Assembly: GCA_030544235.1 (NCBI GenBank)
Contig: CM060466.1
Coordinates: 17,417,092-17,481,091 of the forward strand
Origin: Lepturacanthus savala
Lineage: Eukaryota; Chordata; Actinopteri; Scombriformes; Trichiuridae
Length of the DNA: 64,000 nucleotides
Direction: 5' to 3'
A program made the position numbers and the translations under genes. Below, piece after piece: positions 11,908 to 22,700 of this stretch (its first letter is position 1; every line of letters begins with the position of its first letter). The notes below the pieces were generated by a model. It worked only from the letters and a program-made list of their open reading frames with translations, did not search any database and was not told the origin of the DNA.

Positions 11908-12110
11908 CGGGCTGCTTCTGCCACTCACGCTGGGTTTGGACACATGTGTGCTGACACGTCCAAGGTCCTGTTAATCTGCAGATGCAATTTGTTCACGTTG
12001 GCTAAGTGGACGGTGTGATGTGCTGTCTGTCCCTGGTTTACAAGGTTCGTTTATAGTGTTTACCAGGTTTTGTTTACATCAAGTTGCATGATCTCCTTCA
12101 TATCGTTTTA
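11908..12110. other. Non-coding DNA, no gene seen
   Basis: Short complex stretch between the A run and the family B element. Nothing recognised. Confidence 0.5.
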
Positions 12111-12827
12111 TTAACCCTCTATTGCATAGTGTTGCCATATGGAAACAATTATTTTATCTTAATTTTTCTAAAAATGTGATAAAGAATCTATGTTTTTACA
12201 GTTAGGTGTGAAAAGGGGCTTTTATTTTGAAGGAACTATAATTATAACTACAATCCATGAGGTCACCAGGATATCCTGTTTGCTCATGGACATTTGACAA
12301 GTGAGCAGCACTGTCTCACAACTGAAGGTTGTCTTTTATTCAGAATTTAGGAAAATTTTCACCAAATAAAACATTTGACTTTAATTGAATTCATTTTTTT
12401 TATATATATATATTTTTTTAATATGCTAAAATAGATGTGTTGCCATATGGCACCAATATGCAAATTTACATATTACATCAAATAATAAAAATACCAAAGG
12501 TGGCCTTTATTCAGAATTTTGGACTATCTGGGGTAAGTAAGCTTATTATCTTACATTTAATTAATTTTAATTCATTTAATTTAATTTTACATTTAATCTT
12601 ACTTTAATTTTTTATTTTACATTTAATACATTTTTCTTATATTCTAACAATGTGTTGCCATAAGCAACTGCATATGCAAATATGGAAAATTCCTACTGTA
12701 TACAACCTGTATACAACCTTATGGAGTTTAACTTTCTCTTATATATATATAAACAAATAATAATAATAATAATAATAAAAAAACATTTTATTATGTCTAA
12801 GTACTGTTTTATGCAATAGAGGGTTAG
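12111..12827 (+). mobile_element. TTAA-type MITE, family B, longest copy (717 bp)
   Basis: The left end is TTAA then CCCTCTATTGCATA (12111-12128). The right end is ATGCAATAGAGGG then TTAG, the exact inverted repeat, with one changed base in the duplicated TTAA. Next to the left terminus is GTGTTGCCATATGG, and similar GTGTTGCCATA blocks recur inside near 12438 and 12652, so the interior is itself repetitive. CCC ends on a TTAA target point to piggyBac-type transposition. No transposase is encoded, so it would have depended on an enzyme supplied elsewhere. Confidence 0.75.
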
Positions 12828-12918
12828 TGTTATTATCAAGAAGAGCCAAATCAGCCGCTCATAGTTGGACTGTTGGTTCCCACCATAGGTGGTGTTTTGG
12901 AGGAGTTGTGGGGAGAAT

Positions 12919-13320
12919 TTAACGTGCCATCTGTGATGGGAGTTGTCCGCCCGATAACCCAAAAGACACGCAGTCCTTCCACCTGTCTCTCCTCGCCGGT
13001 CTCTTCTTGATAAGCTTGACGGTGCAGCAGAGAGCCAGGTGTTGTTTTTCCACGGCGTGTTCATCCAGGGAAATGGTTGCTGTGAACCGCCGCTCCATCT
13101 CCTTCACCCTCGTCCGGATCCACACCTGAGGCTTCCCCAGCTCAGGTACCTTTGGCCACCTCCGTATATATAAGTGCAGGAAGCTTCTTCAAAAGGACCT
13201 GAAAATCCCAGGTCTCGCTACTCTCTGGTTAATGGGATCCAACATCAGGGCAACAGCTTCTGCCGGAGTCTGAACAGTTGTGGATTTCTCTATTGAGAGA
13301 TTTCCATCTGTGCTTTGAAG
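12919..13320 (-). pseudogene. Decayed protein-like open frame of unknown identity
   Basis: Reading the minus strand from 13320, 43 sense codons run to an in-frame TGA at 13191-13189. Another 89 codons in the same frame follow, to a stop at 12919-12921. The first part includes TPAEAVALMLDPINQRVARP. The second includes KEMERRFTATISLDEHAVEK and LIKKRPARRDRWKDC. The amino acid use looks like a normal soluble protein rather than a repeat translation, and the DNA keeps many CpGs in an AT-rich setting. No starting ATG or splice sites are evident. I do not recognise the family. It could be a retrocopy fragment, part of an unknown transposon or a diverged exon; the frame may also be fortuitous. It sits right beside the family B MITE. 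Confidence 0.35.
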
Positions 13321-15280
13321 TTAAAGCAGCAGGATTTTGAGTTCAGATTTTGTGGGATCATTACCTGATGTTATCAATCAGACATGATCTAATCACATGC
13401 AAATAGCAGATTATCAGAGCTTTTTTCAGTGGTAAACCTAGTAAATAAAACCTTGAAATGTTTCCCCAAACTTGAACTTCTTTAAAATGTCATATTTGCC
13501 GACATTCAATGTTGTGCGATGCTTGAGTAACTGCAATATGTCGTCTCTTCAAAGGCTCTCTAAAGGGATTCCACCATGAGGATACTGATACTGTAGGTGC
13601 CTGACTTAGCTTAGTGGCTCCTCTCAATGTAAAGAAGCAACTAGATGGAGAATTTCTTTGAAATCACTGAACGGTGAGATCAGATGTCCAGCACTTTAGC
13701 TGCTCATGTCATATGACAATTCTATTAACCGAGATTCTCCTCCAAGAATAGACAAGGTATGGGACAAAAATGGGCATTTACTGTGAGTTCTGACACAAAT
13801 GTCTGTATTATAAGCTGATATGTTTAGAATATAATGGTATGAAAAGTTAGAATTTGGAAAGAAATGTTTAAGCTGTTTTGAGCAGGTGGCCAGTTGTTAA
13901 AATGTATTAAGATCAGTGACAAATTTGCCATGTAGTGTAATCCTAAAAACCTTTTTAGTCCAAAAAATCACACAAATTAACGTTTTCTGAAAAAAAAAAA
14001 AAATGATACAAACTTTTAAATAACAAGAGACTAAGAGACAAGAGACCCGATGAATGCTTCTTAAAACTTTCACTTTCACTTTCTTTATTAATTAATTAAT
14101 TAAATTGTATTATTATTTACTTGTTTATTTTACAGGAACAAATATACAAACCATTGCTTCACATGTGTAATAAAAAAGTAAATGCCACATCTACAAGTTT
14201 CTAACCAACTGTCCCTGGCGTGTATTAGTCGACTCTCAGGTGTGAACATGTGCGAATATATGAGCATGAGACAGGTGCTGAAATCTTCTGAGCCGAGTTC
14301 TACTCGGTAACTAGATTTTCTAAAAAGTCTAGCGAGAGATCCTGCTGCTGCTTCCTGCAGATGGAGGAAATTAAATCCATTAAATAATATATGAGTCTGA
14401 GAGGAAATTGGCCAGCAGTTAGTGTTAAAATCTGTAATATAAACAACTGCGTTAGTGGAACAAGCTCTCTTTCAATCACGAAGGAATTAGAAGAGGCAGT
14501 TCTTCTCAAACAGTGGCCACTATGGGAGACACTGAAAGAGGTGAGGTAATGAAGCTGGACTGATTAAAAGGAAAGTACAATCTGCACTATGTGGCTGTAA
14601 CCATTAATGTATTTGAACTAAAGCTGAGTTTTTTTAAAAAAATTTTATTTTAGATTTTTATTAAGTAAATTCATATATATGTATAGTAGTTCCTGAGTAT
14701 TTCCCCAAACTGTATTGAACTAATACACATTAAAGTTATAATTACACATTAAAGTGAGAATTTCCACTTTGTGTTCTTACATAAATCTAAAAGCAAAGTA
14801 AGGCAAAAGGAAGAATAAATATCAAGACTATCATCTCAGGAAATAAGTAATAATAATATACATTAATAAAATAATAATGATTAATACAGGCAGTGTTTTG
14901 CAATGAGACAATCATGGTCACCATAACATTCACATTTCAACCACATTAAAATGATGCTAAAGGATGCATTACACATTACATGTGTTTGTATTGGTTGAAA
15001 TTTTTCAGGAGAAAAATATTTTAATTTCATTTTTAAAACCTGTCATTGATTTTTCCATTTACATGCATGTATATGATATTTTCCCATAATCATGAAGATA
15101 TTGATAATATCAGATATTTCTTAGTGGTGTCCTTCTTGTATATTAGAGTGTGATATTCTCTATTGTGGAGCTTAACCAATTATACAAGTTCTACCAAAAT
15201 TGACTTGTGACTCTATATCAGAAGAACTTTTCCTGGTGGTGCTGTAGTTTGTCCTTTGAACATCCAGGTTCAAAGGATGG
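13321..15280. other. Non-coding DNA, no gene seen
   Basis: AT-rich sequence with an A13 run near 13989, a short TTAA repeat at 14084-14101 and many small A/T runs. No gene or repeat family recognised. Confidence 0.55.
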
Positions 15281-15326
15281 CCAAGATGGCTGCTGCAGTA
15301 CGACCAAGATGGCTCCTGCAGTACGT
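15281..15326. repeat. Tandem duplication of a 23-bp unit with YY1-like core
   Basis: Two adjacent copies of CCAAGATGGCTSCTGCAGTA (plus CGA or CGT), 15281-15303 and 15304-15326, differ at only two positions. Each contains AAGATGGCT, which resembles the known YY1 binding site. Function is inferred. Confidence 0.7.
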
Positions 15327-15423
15327 CAGAATTGTGCCTTCTACTGGCTAACTTCCTACATAGAACCTTGGAGTAGCTACTGGTTAGTAGGGAGTTCATA
15401 CTAAATTAATTAGATAATCTAGA

Positions 15424-15553
15424 TTGCCTGTAGGTGTGAGTGTGTGAGAGAATGGTATGTGTGCCTCTCACCCGAAGTACGCTGGGATTTGCTCCAGCAG
15501 ACTCCTGTGACCCTTGTCAGCAATAAGTGGGTATAGAAATGACTGACTGATTG
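15424..15553 (+). mobile_element. 3' fragment of the V-SINE/HE1-like SINE
   Basis: Only the tail half is present: TGTAGGTGTGAGTGTGTGAG, then GCTGGGATTTGCTCCAGCAG, then AAGTGGGTATAGAAATGACT and GACTGA. It matches the reverse complement of the copies at 3059-3327 and 27151-27500. The tRNA head and central segment are missing. Confidence 0.68.
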
Positions 15554-15830
15554 GTCTTTAATTGTCCAAAAGGAATACTAATAAGTTTAAAATGCATGCT
15601 CGTCCAAAGCATTAAAACTTAAACAAAGAAACTTACAGTCAAACTGGTTGTTAAACAAATCAAAGTTTCATACTCTGACAGTCTGCTATCAAAGGTCATT
15701 AAGTGGCAGCGCTGTGGCACCTAGGCGCCATTTCAGTTAATTAGCTGAACATAATTGTCCTCGCAGATTGCTTGGAATTCATAACTGTCAGATGACTGTC
15801 GGCACGCCTCGGCGCTGAGGAGTGATCGAG
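15554..15830. other. Non-coding DNA including a possible conserved element
   Basis: Bases 15690-15830 are complex and contain TTAATTAG (homeodomain-like) together with several retained CpGs. No open frame with a known domain. Confidence 0.35.
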
Positions 15831-16095
15831 CACACGGACGCAGAGACAGGATGATGGAGGAGGGGAACAAGGTCGAAAACAACGGCGGGAGAAGAGACAG
15901 ACAAGGTGAAGGGAGGGAAGTGATGAAAGAGACCGATTGGACGACAGAGAGAGAGACAAATGGAGAATGAAGAGACACCTTTTGTCCCGCTGCGTGCATC
16001 GTCTGCTGACGAGGGGGGCGGCGGTCTGAGGATGATGGGAAGGGAGGAAGTGAGAAAGTGGAGGGAGCGAGTGAAGAAGGGAGAAAATCAACATA
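15831..16095 (+). repeat. Purine-rich tract
   Basis: The plus strand is strongly enriched for A and G (GGAGGAGGGG, GAGAGAGAG, GGGAAGGGAGGAAG), with a short CG-rich interruption near 16000. Long minus-strand frames across it (Leu/Ser/Pro rich) arise only because this composition lacks stops. Confidence 0.65.
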
Positions 16096-17076
16096 GAAAC
16101 ACACATTCAGCATACAGGAAGTAGCCATGACTGTACACTAAACACCGTTCAAACATTTAGAATGTTGATGTAGGACACATTCACACACAAAGCCTTATAA
16201 TAACTATCATATCTCATATGCTAGTGCTGTTGTATTGAATATGATTTCAAACTAAATTATTTAAAAACGCCATCTGGCTCAATGTGTTTGTTGGTTTGTA
16301 AAACTGTCGATTTTCCTCTTTTTTTTTTAACAGAGGGTACAAATATGGTGATGTACCTGAGTCACTCTGCTTAGACCAAGTTCAGTGAATTATTTTAAAT
16401 ACAAATTTAATGATGAACATTTTAACTTCTTAATGGAAAAGGCTACATTTCAGTTGTGTCTGTGAATATGTTTATTTCATTCACAGTGTTTTACTGTTCT
16501 TGTTTCTACCATTGTTGATGTTCTTTCTTTGTTTCTTTTCTGTGCATCTGGGAAGAAACTAATTAACATTAACATCAGGTGATTTACTGAAATTAGCCTG
16601 GGAGCCTTTTTCTAAAAGTGAGCAGGACTCTAAACAATGTCTCTTCTTTTCTTTTCTTTTCCACCTTTCACATAACATTTTTACCATCAGCATTTCAAGG
16701 ACTCAATCGATATGTCATTGAAATTAGGACCTTATAGTTAATAGCTCAGCCTGTGAAAACAATTGCAAATAACTTCTGTGGCTCTAGAGGAACTTAAAGT
16801 CAGAGAAAACAACCAGAAATATCAGAATTAGTATTAAAAATCATATTTTTGATAGAACATTTGTGTCACAAACTGTGGGGCGTGGAGGCAGAGACGATCA
16901 AATGTTTACAATTTCCAAGCAGGGCATGTCAAACAGAATATATTTAGTTGCATCATGGGAAGTGTAGGATCCAGTGATATTGAGGCCATCGTTGGGACTA
17001 AAAGTCATGATAACTTGGCTTCTGTTGCATCAATTTCGAAAAAAAAAAAATAAATAAATAAAGTCAGGCACATGTC
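16096..17076. other. Non-coding DNA, no gene seen
   Basis: AT-rich, with a T run near 16319 and an A-rich (TAAA)n stretch near 17038-17061. Nothing recognised. Confidence 0.55.
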
Positions 17077-17104
17077 ACAACGTAATGCAAGAGCATTACG
17101 TTGT
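17077..17104. repeat. Perfect 12-bp stem, 4-base loop hairpin
   Basis: ACAACGTAATGC, the loop AAGA, then GCATTACGTTGT. There is no T run directly after it, so it does not look like a terminator. It may be the centre of a decayed palindromic element. Confidence 0.75.
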
Positions 17105-17960
17105 TCCACCCCCATACATTTTTTTTTTATTATGTCCAATTACATATTATTGTTATTAGCTTTGTCATTATTGTTTAATGCCCTCTAGAGGCACTGGTAT
17201 TTATAATCTGCTCACCCACTTTGGTGAATGTTTTTGTTTTTATTTTCAAATCTAAGCCTAGGCCCACAAGAAATTCTTTATCTGTTGATTGAATGATTAT
17301 TTAATCAGTTTATTCAATATATTCATCAGTCGGGGTGTGCATATTGACAGTTGCCCAGGTAACCTAAGCCACCCCCCTGTGCAAGGTTTTGAGAGTTACA
17401 TCTCATTGTGGCTTTGGGTTAAATGGGCACGCTGATGCCATTTCCATCAAGCAGCTTAGTGGCACTTTTAATTTAGTGTTTTGTTGTTGAATGAGCAATA
17501 AGCGGTGTTTTGTTGTTGAATAAGCCTATTCATTAAATTGAATAGGGTCAAAAATGGCTGTTTAGTACGAATAATAAATACAACTGATTTATTTGTGAAC
17601 CCACACCAGAACTATCTCTTTTTTTAGGCAGTTTAGAGTATTTTTGTCAACAATTTTTAACAAGCACCTAGCCTCAGGCAGACTTAAGTTATCCCGCTGG
17701 GGAGATTCGTGACACGAGTTTACCTCTAAACCACTTAGCGAATGTTGTTTCTCGTGAAGACCCAATGCCAATTATGTCATCCAAATGAGATATTAGTGTG
17801 ATTAACTAAGAGATGATGAGCGCAGTGATTGGTCGAGGGGGAGCCGAGAGACAGATCAGACCAGAGGAGGACAGGATGGAGAGGAACCACGAGGAGCGAT
17901 AAATCCTGTTGAGGTGGTATTAATGTTCTTGAGCATACTGATATCTGCTGTGCATGTGAA

Positions 17961-17963
<3 letters not shown>
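17105..17963. other. Non-coding DNA, possible conserved stretch
   Basis: Mostly AT-rich. Bases 17660-17850 are more complex, including CCAATGCCAATTATGTCATC. No gene recognised. Confidence 0.4.

Positions 17964-17993
<30 letters not shown>
17964..17993. repeat. (TG)15 microsatellite
   Basis: Perfect TG run of about 30 bases. Confidence 0.95.
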
Positions 17994-17996
<3 letters not shown>

Positions 17997-18074
17997 CAGT
18001 GCTATAGGCTCATTAGGCTACAGGGGAGAATAGCTAAAAGGATTAGACCGACATGGATTATTCACACAAGAAAT

Positions 18075-18450
18075 GCTGGAACCAAAGAGGTGGAGCGAGA
18101 GAGAGAGAGAAAAAGAGAGCGAGAGATGGAGAAGGGATGGAGGAGAAGTTGAGAATATAAATATGTATGTTGAGGAATATATGCCGCGGAGAGATGAAAA
18201 GAGGAAATGGCAGGGAAATGGACAACGATGGGGGAAGAGAGCTAAGTGGAGGGAGAGAGACAGACAGTGAGCAGATGAGGTCTGAGATTTAAAACGGGGC
18301 GCGAGATTGAGAAATCCGCCAAGTGCAACGGAATGAGGAAGTAGAGATGGAGAGAGATAGAAAGGGAGAGGGGAGGATGACAGATCGGGATATAAAGTCC
18401 AAAGCAGAGGTGGGGAGATGGAAGCAGAAAGAAATGCAATGCAGGGAAAA
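18075..18450 (+). repeat. Purine-rich tract
   Basis: Nearly continuous A/G-rich plus strand (GAGAGAGAGAG, GGAGAAGGGATGGAGG, AGAGATAGAAAGGGAGAGG). The long minus-strand frame over it is a composition artefact. Confidence 0.65.
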
Positions 18451-20340
18451 TATAAGAAGGATTTAAAGTCCTTTCTCAACTGCTGCCACCACTTGTAGAG
18501 TTAACAACTAAAAAAGGCCAAAAGTCTCCAGTGTTTGTCCATATCAACACTTTTACCCTCTGATGCAGTCAGACTGAATTAAAGTCATTTATTTCAAGCA
18601 TACACTGGTGTCCATGCTGATGTTAAGTGTAACATTTTCAGGTTTTATTTTACCATTTATCCAGGCAAGTTGATGAAGATCATCATGTGACTAAATATTA
18701 TTACATTGCTGTAACCCTAAAAATCTTTTTAAAAGTGTATTTTAAAATCGTTTTGACTTTCTCATCTTGCCAAACATTATTTGTCACTATCCCCATGAGC
18801 TTAGACACATGTTGCACCCTTTGCTCATTTTCTTCTATTTATCTTTATTTACTCCATTTACTCCATTTGCCACTTGCTGTATCCCCAGCTGTGTTGGAAA
18901 CACTACACAACTTTACTGCAACAACCATTAACTTCTCATCACACCAGACTGAGGTTTCAACCTAGTGCTGATGGTTTCAGGACAATTGTTCAGGTGCAGA
19001 TTCACATCAGTGTTTTGGTGAGAGGGAGCAGCAGCTGATTATACAGAATACACACTGATTAGACAGAAGGAGAGAAACTGTTAAACTTAATTTAAACCAC
19101 TCATGTTCTCAAATGAAGAATACAATCAGTGTGCACCACACAGACTCGATGACTAAAACAAGGCAGTCGACCATGATGATTAGAAATGCAGCAGAGAACT
19201 TTGCTCCAAATAAACAACTTTTTTTTTATCAAAAAGCCATTGCAGAAAACAATGCTTTTTGAAGTTTGTAGTTTTTCTAATGTTACTAGCATTGGCTACA
19301 GCTTATGAGAAAACTATTCACAAAGAGCAATTTCTCGTTATAAAAAATTAACACTCAAATATATATATTCACTCTAACTCTATATTTCTGCTATATTTAA
19401 TGTACCTGTATTTTTTAAATGTATTGGCATTTTAATCTGGCATATTTATATGACCTCTGGCAATGATCTTTAATATGCACTGTCCCCATTCAAATAAATA
19501 AACAATTAAAATAATTAGGTTTTGGTTTTGATGTCTACACATGAATGTACACAGAAATGGATTAGGCTTAATAAATAATTGGGATTAATAAATCAATGAG
19601 AATGCTCATAGTTTATATGCAGCTAAATTGCCACAGCATATACATTTTGCTACATGTATATTATGTCTGAATCACAATTCTTCTAAAAGATACTGTGTTT
19701 TGGTCTCCTCTGAATGCCACCTTTAGCCAAAACAGCTGCTTTCTGTCTGTGTCACAGGTCCTTATCTGCACCTTTGACTTGGTGTAAAAAAAAGAAAAAA
19801 AACACACAGTAGTGACTGAAAAAGAAGAGATTGTCCAGCTGCATTTTCCCACAGATTTAACCAGTGTCACATGCCCTCTAACCCCAGCGGACGCCTGGCT
19901 CCCGTCTCTGCCAAGGTCGTGCCCCCTGGGACTGGAAAGCAGAAGTGTGGGAGTAAGTGTGTCACATCACATTCATGTTGAAGCTTGTCAACACAGCTGT
20001 GACTGCGATAAAAAAGAGGGAAAGAGCAAGATTGGGATAGAAAGGGGTGGCAGGGAAGACGGGAATGTTACAGAAGTGCAGAAGGATGGATTCTCCTAGT
20101 GTAGCAAAAGGTGGGATTAAAAGGAGCATAGCGGCCTGTGGAAAAAAAAAGATGATGGGATGATGTTAGAGAAATATGTTTTGCAGAGAGATGCAAAGTC
20201 TGAGACACACAAATTCACACGAAGATAATGAGTCAAATATTTGCAGAGAACAGCCTGGGTTTACCGTATGCTGTGGCTGACGCCCAATGGAGCCACCTGG
20301 CAGAAAGACATGGGTGGATACAATAGAAACAGAGAGAGAT
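18451..20340. other. Non-coding DNA, no gene seen
   Basis: AT-rich sequence with A runs near 19787 and 20140 and a purine-rich patch at 20009-20060. Nothing recognised. Confidence 0.55.
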
Positions 20341-20485
20341 GGAAACATTTGCTGATAGTGTGTGTGTTCATGTGTGTGTGTTCGTGTGTGCAGCAGTGTC
20401 ATACTCCACATTACGTGACTGTGGACACGATTTTAAATAGCTGCATAATACATCTATGTATGTGTGTGTGTGTGTGTGTGTGTGT
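20341..20485. repeat. Two short GT runs
   Basis: Imperfect GTGTGTTCATGTGTGTG at about 20355-20390 and a cleaner TG run at 20457-20485. Confidence 0.85.
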
Positions 20486-20963
<478 letters not shown>

Positions 20964-21214
20964 CTGAGTTCTAGTTATTCTTTAAATGGTTGTTTGAGGG
21001 TCAAAACTAAATTTTACAGTAAGAGCACGATTAAGATAGCCATGATGTTTCAGCCATTTTTTCTTGCCAAATAGTCAAAGTGCCTTTTCTGTGAACCAAG
21101 GTGCATCACTGAGAAAATCACTCAGCTCCTGGTTCAGAGGGGGCAAAAACACAAGATCAGGGAAAAGGTCTTATTTTCCAAATATCTAAAATGAATCTAA
21201 ATGATCCCTGGCTG

Positions 21215-21490
21215 CAGTCTATCTCAAACTTTTAAGGTTGGTTTATGTTTTTATGTTGAATTGACTCCAGCCTGATGTGCATCTAACATAGACTGCAATA
21301 ACTGCCATTGGTCCACTTGCTCAGATCAAGTTTACCCTCCTTCTGCCTCAATCTGTCCAGTGGTTGAAAACACAAATCACCTCCAACATCCTTTCTTTGA
21401 CGATTATCAGCTCCAAATCCAACACAATCCGCTCAGTCGCCATGTTTGTAGTACAAGAAGAAGCCGACTCAACATGGTGGCACAGAATCA
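21215..21490. mobile_element. Possible fish hAT-like MITE fragment
   Basis: AAGGTTGGTTTATG, then ATAACTGCCATTGGTCCACT and CGCCATGTTTGTAGTAC, in this order resemble a dispersed element I remember from fish genomes. No inverted ends were found. Identification is from memory and weak. Confidence 0.3.
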
Positions 21491-22483
21491 CAAAAAATTA
21501 ACATTTTTACATACCAGCAGGTTATAAAGATTTGTTTGTCTACATGGTAAATTGCACAATGGATTGAATGTAAATCGTAACCTCACAGAGATTAAAATGA
21601 AATGAATGCAAATACAACTACAACTAATAATATTTGATTATTATTATGATTATTGACATTTGATTATATTTGACTATTTTTATAGAGCCTACTTACTTAT
21701 TTACAGTTACTTTTTGATGCTGCGATGCTTTACATTTCTCCTTTATCCGTCAATTAAATATTATTTTATTTTATATCATTGTATTTTGTTATGGATTAAA
21801 TTCACAAAGAAATGGCAAGATTTTACCTCCATAAAATGGTCAAAAACCTTTGTTGATGGTATAGAATAAACTTGAGCCAACATATGACACCAGTTTGGTC
21901 AATTAACTACTCATCTCTTTTTTGTTGTCTGAGAGTGTGAGGAAATGCAGGTCTGGAGTTAATAAGATGTTGATTAAATGCTAATCACGCTACATGGAAT
22001 CTCCAGTCCACATCTAGACAGAATTATCCTCTCTTTTGTCTTATAATTGGCAGCCAGTAGCTGCTGTTTATGCCACAAAGTTTGTATTTTTTATTTCAAA
22101 ATAATATCCACCTTCAAAAAGCACAGTGCAGTTCATGAAACGTCCACATGGCTTACCTGTGTGTAACTATCTCTATGTTTGTCTGTGTTGAGGTTTAGTG
22201 TTGGAGGCCTTGTGTGCATTCTTGTGTGTTTTCACACATACCATATCATACACTGCAGTGAGATCCCCCAGATGCTGCCAGTCTTTTTCATTATCACTTT
22301 TGATAATCTTCAGCCTCTCCTCACTTCACCTTTATCTGCTGCTCCATTCACAGACTTCCCATGTCTTCTGCAGGGGAAATGTGCACCTGCTAGTTTCCGA
22401 GGGGACCGTGGTTTACTAGCCTTAAAAAAACAAAACAAAACAAAAAAATAGAATTTCATTGAATTCACATTGAAGTTCTAAAG
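21491..22483. other. Non-coding DNA, no gene seen
   Basis: AT-rich with a CAAAA-type simple stretch near 22425-22448. Nothing recognised. Confidence 0.55.
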
Positions 22484-22700
22484 TTAACCCTTATGTTTGT
22501 GTTCCCAGTCAAAACTGACCATTTCAAAGTTTTTATATCTGAAAAATGTGGTTCACCTGAGATCCTATGACATTGTCCACAATTGATTTCAGCACACCAA
22601 ATAAATTGCATGAATTTATATACAATTTTGGCCAAAAGTGACCGATTATTAGAAATGAACCAGATGACCAGAATTAATAGTAAGAAACTGAACTCAGGTA
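22484..22700 (+). mobile_element. Left half of a family A TTAA MITE
   Basis: Starts TTAACCCTTATGTTTGTGTT. It then follows the complete copy at 42631 closely: ATTTCAAAGTTTTT, CTGAAAAATGTGGTT, AAATAAATTG, AGAAATGAA and AAGAATTAA-like blocks. The right half and terminal repeat are absent. Confidence 0.68.

Noticed and set aside
15733..16128. Two overlapping minus-strand frames of 121-131 codons
   Set aside because: Both arise from the same purine-biased DNA and cannot both be real; no domain.
18018..18479. 153-codon minus-strand frame, the longest in the window
   Set aside because: It is Leu/Ser/Pro rich and lies over a purine-rich tract in which stops are depleted; no domain.
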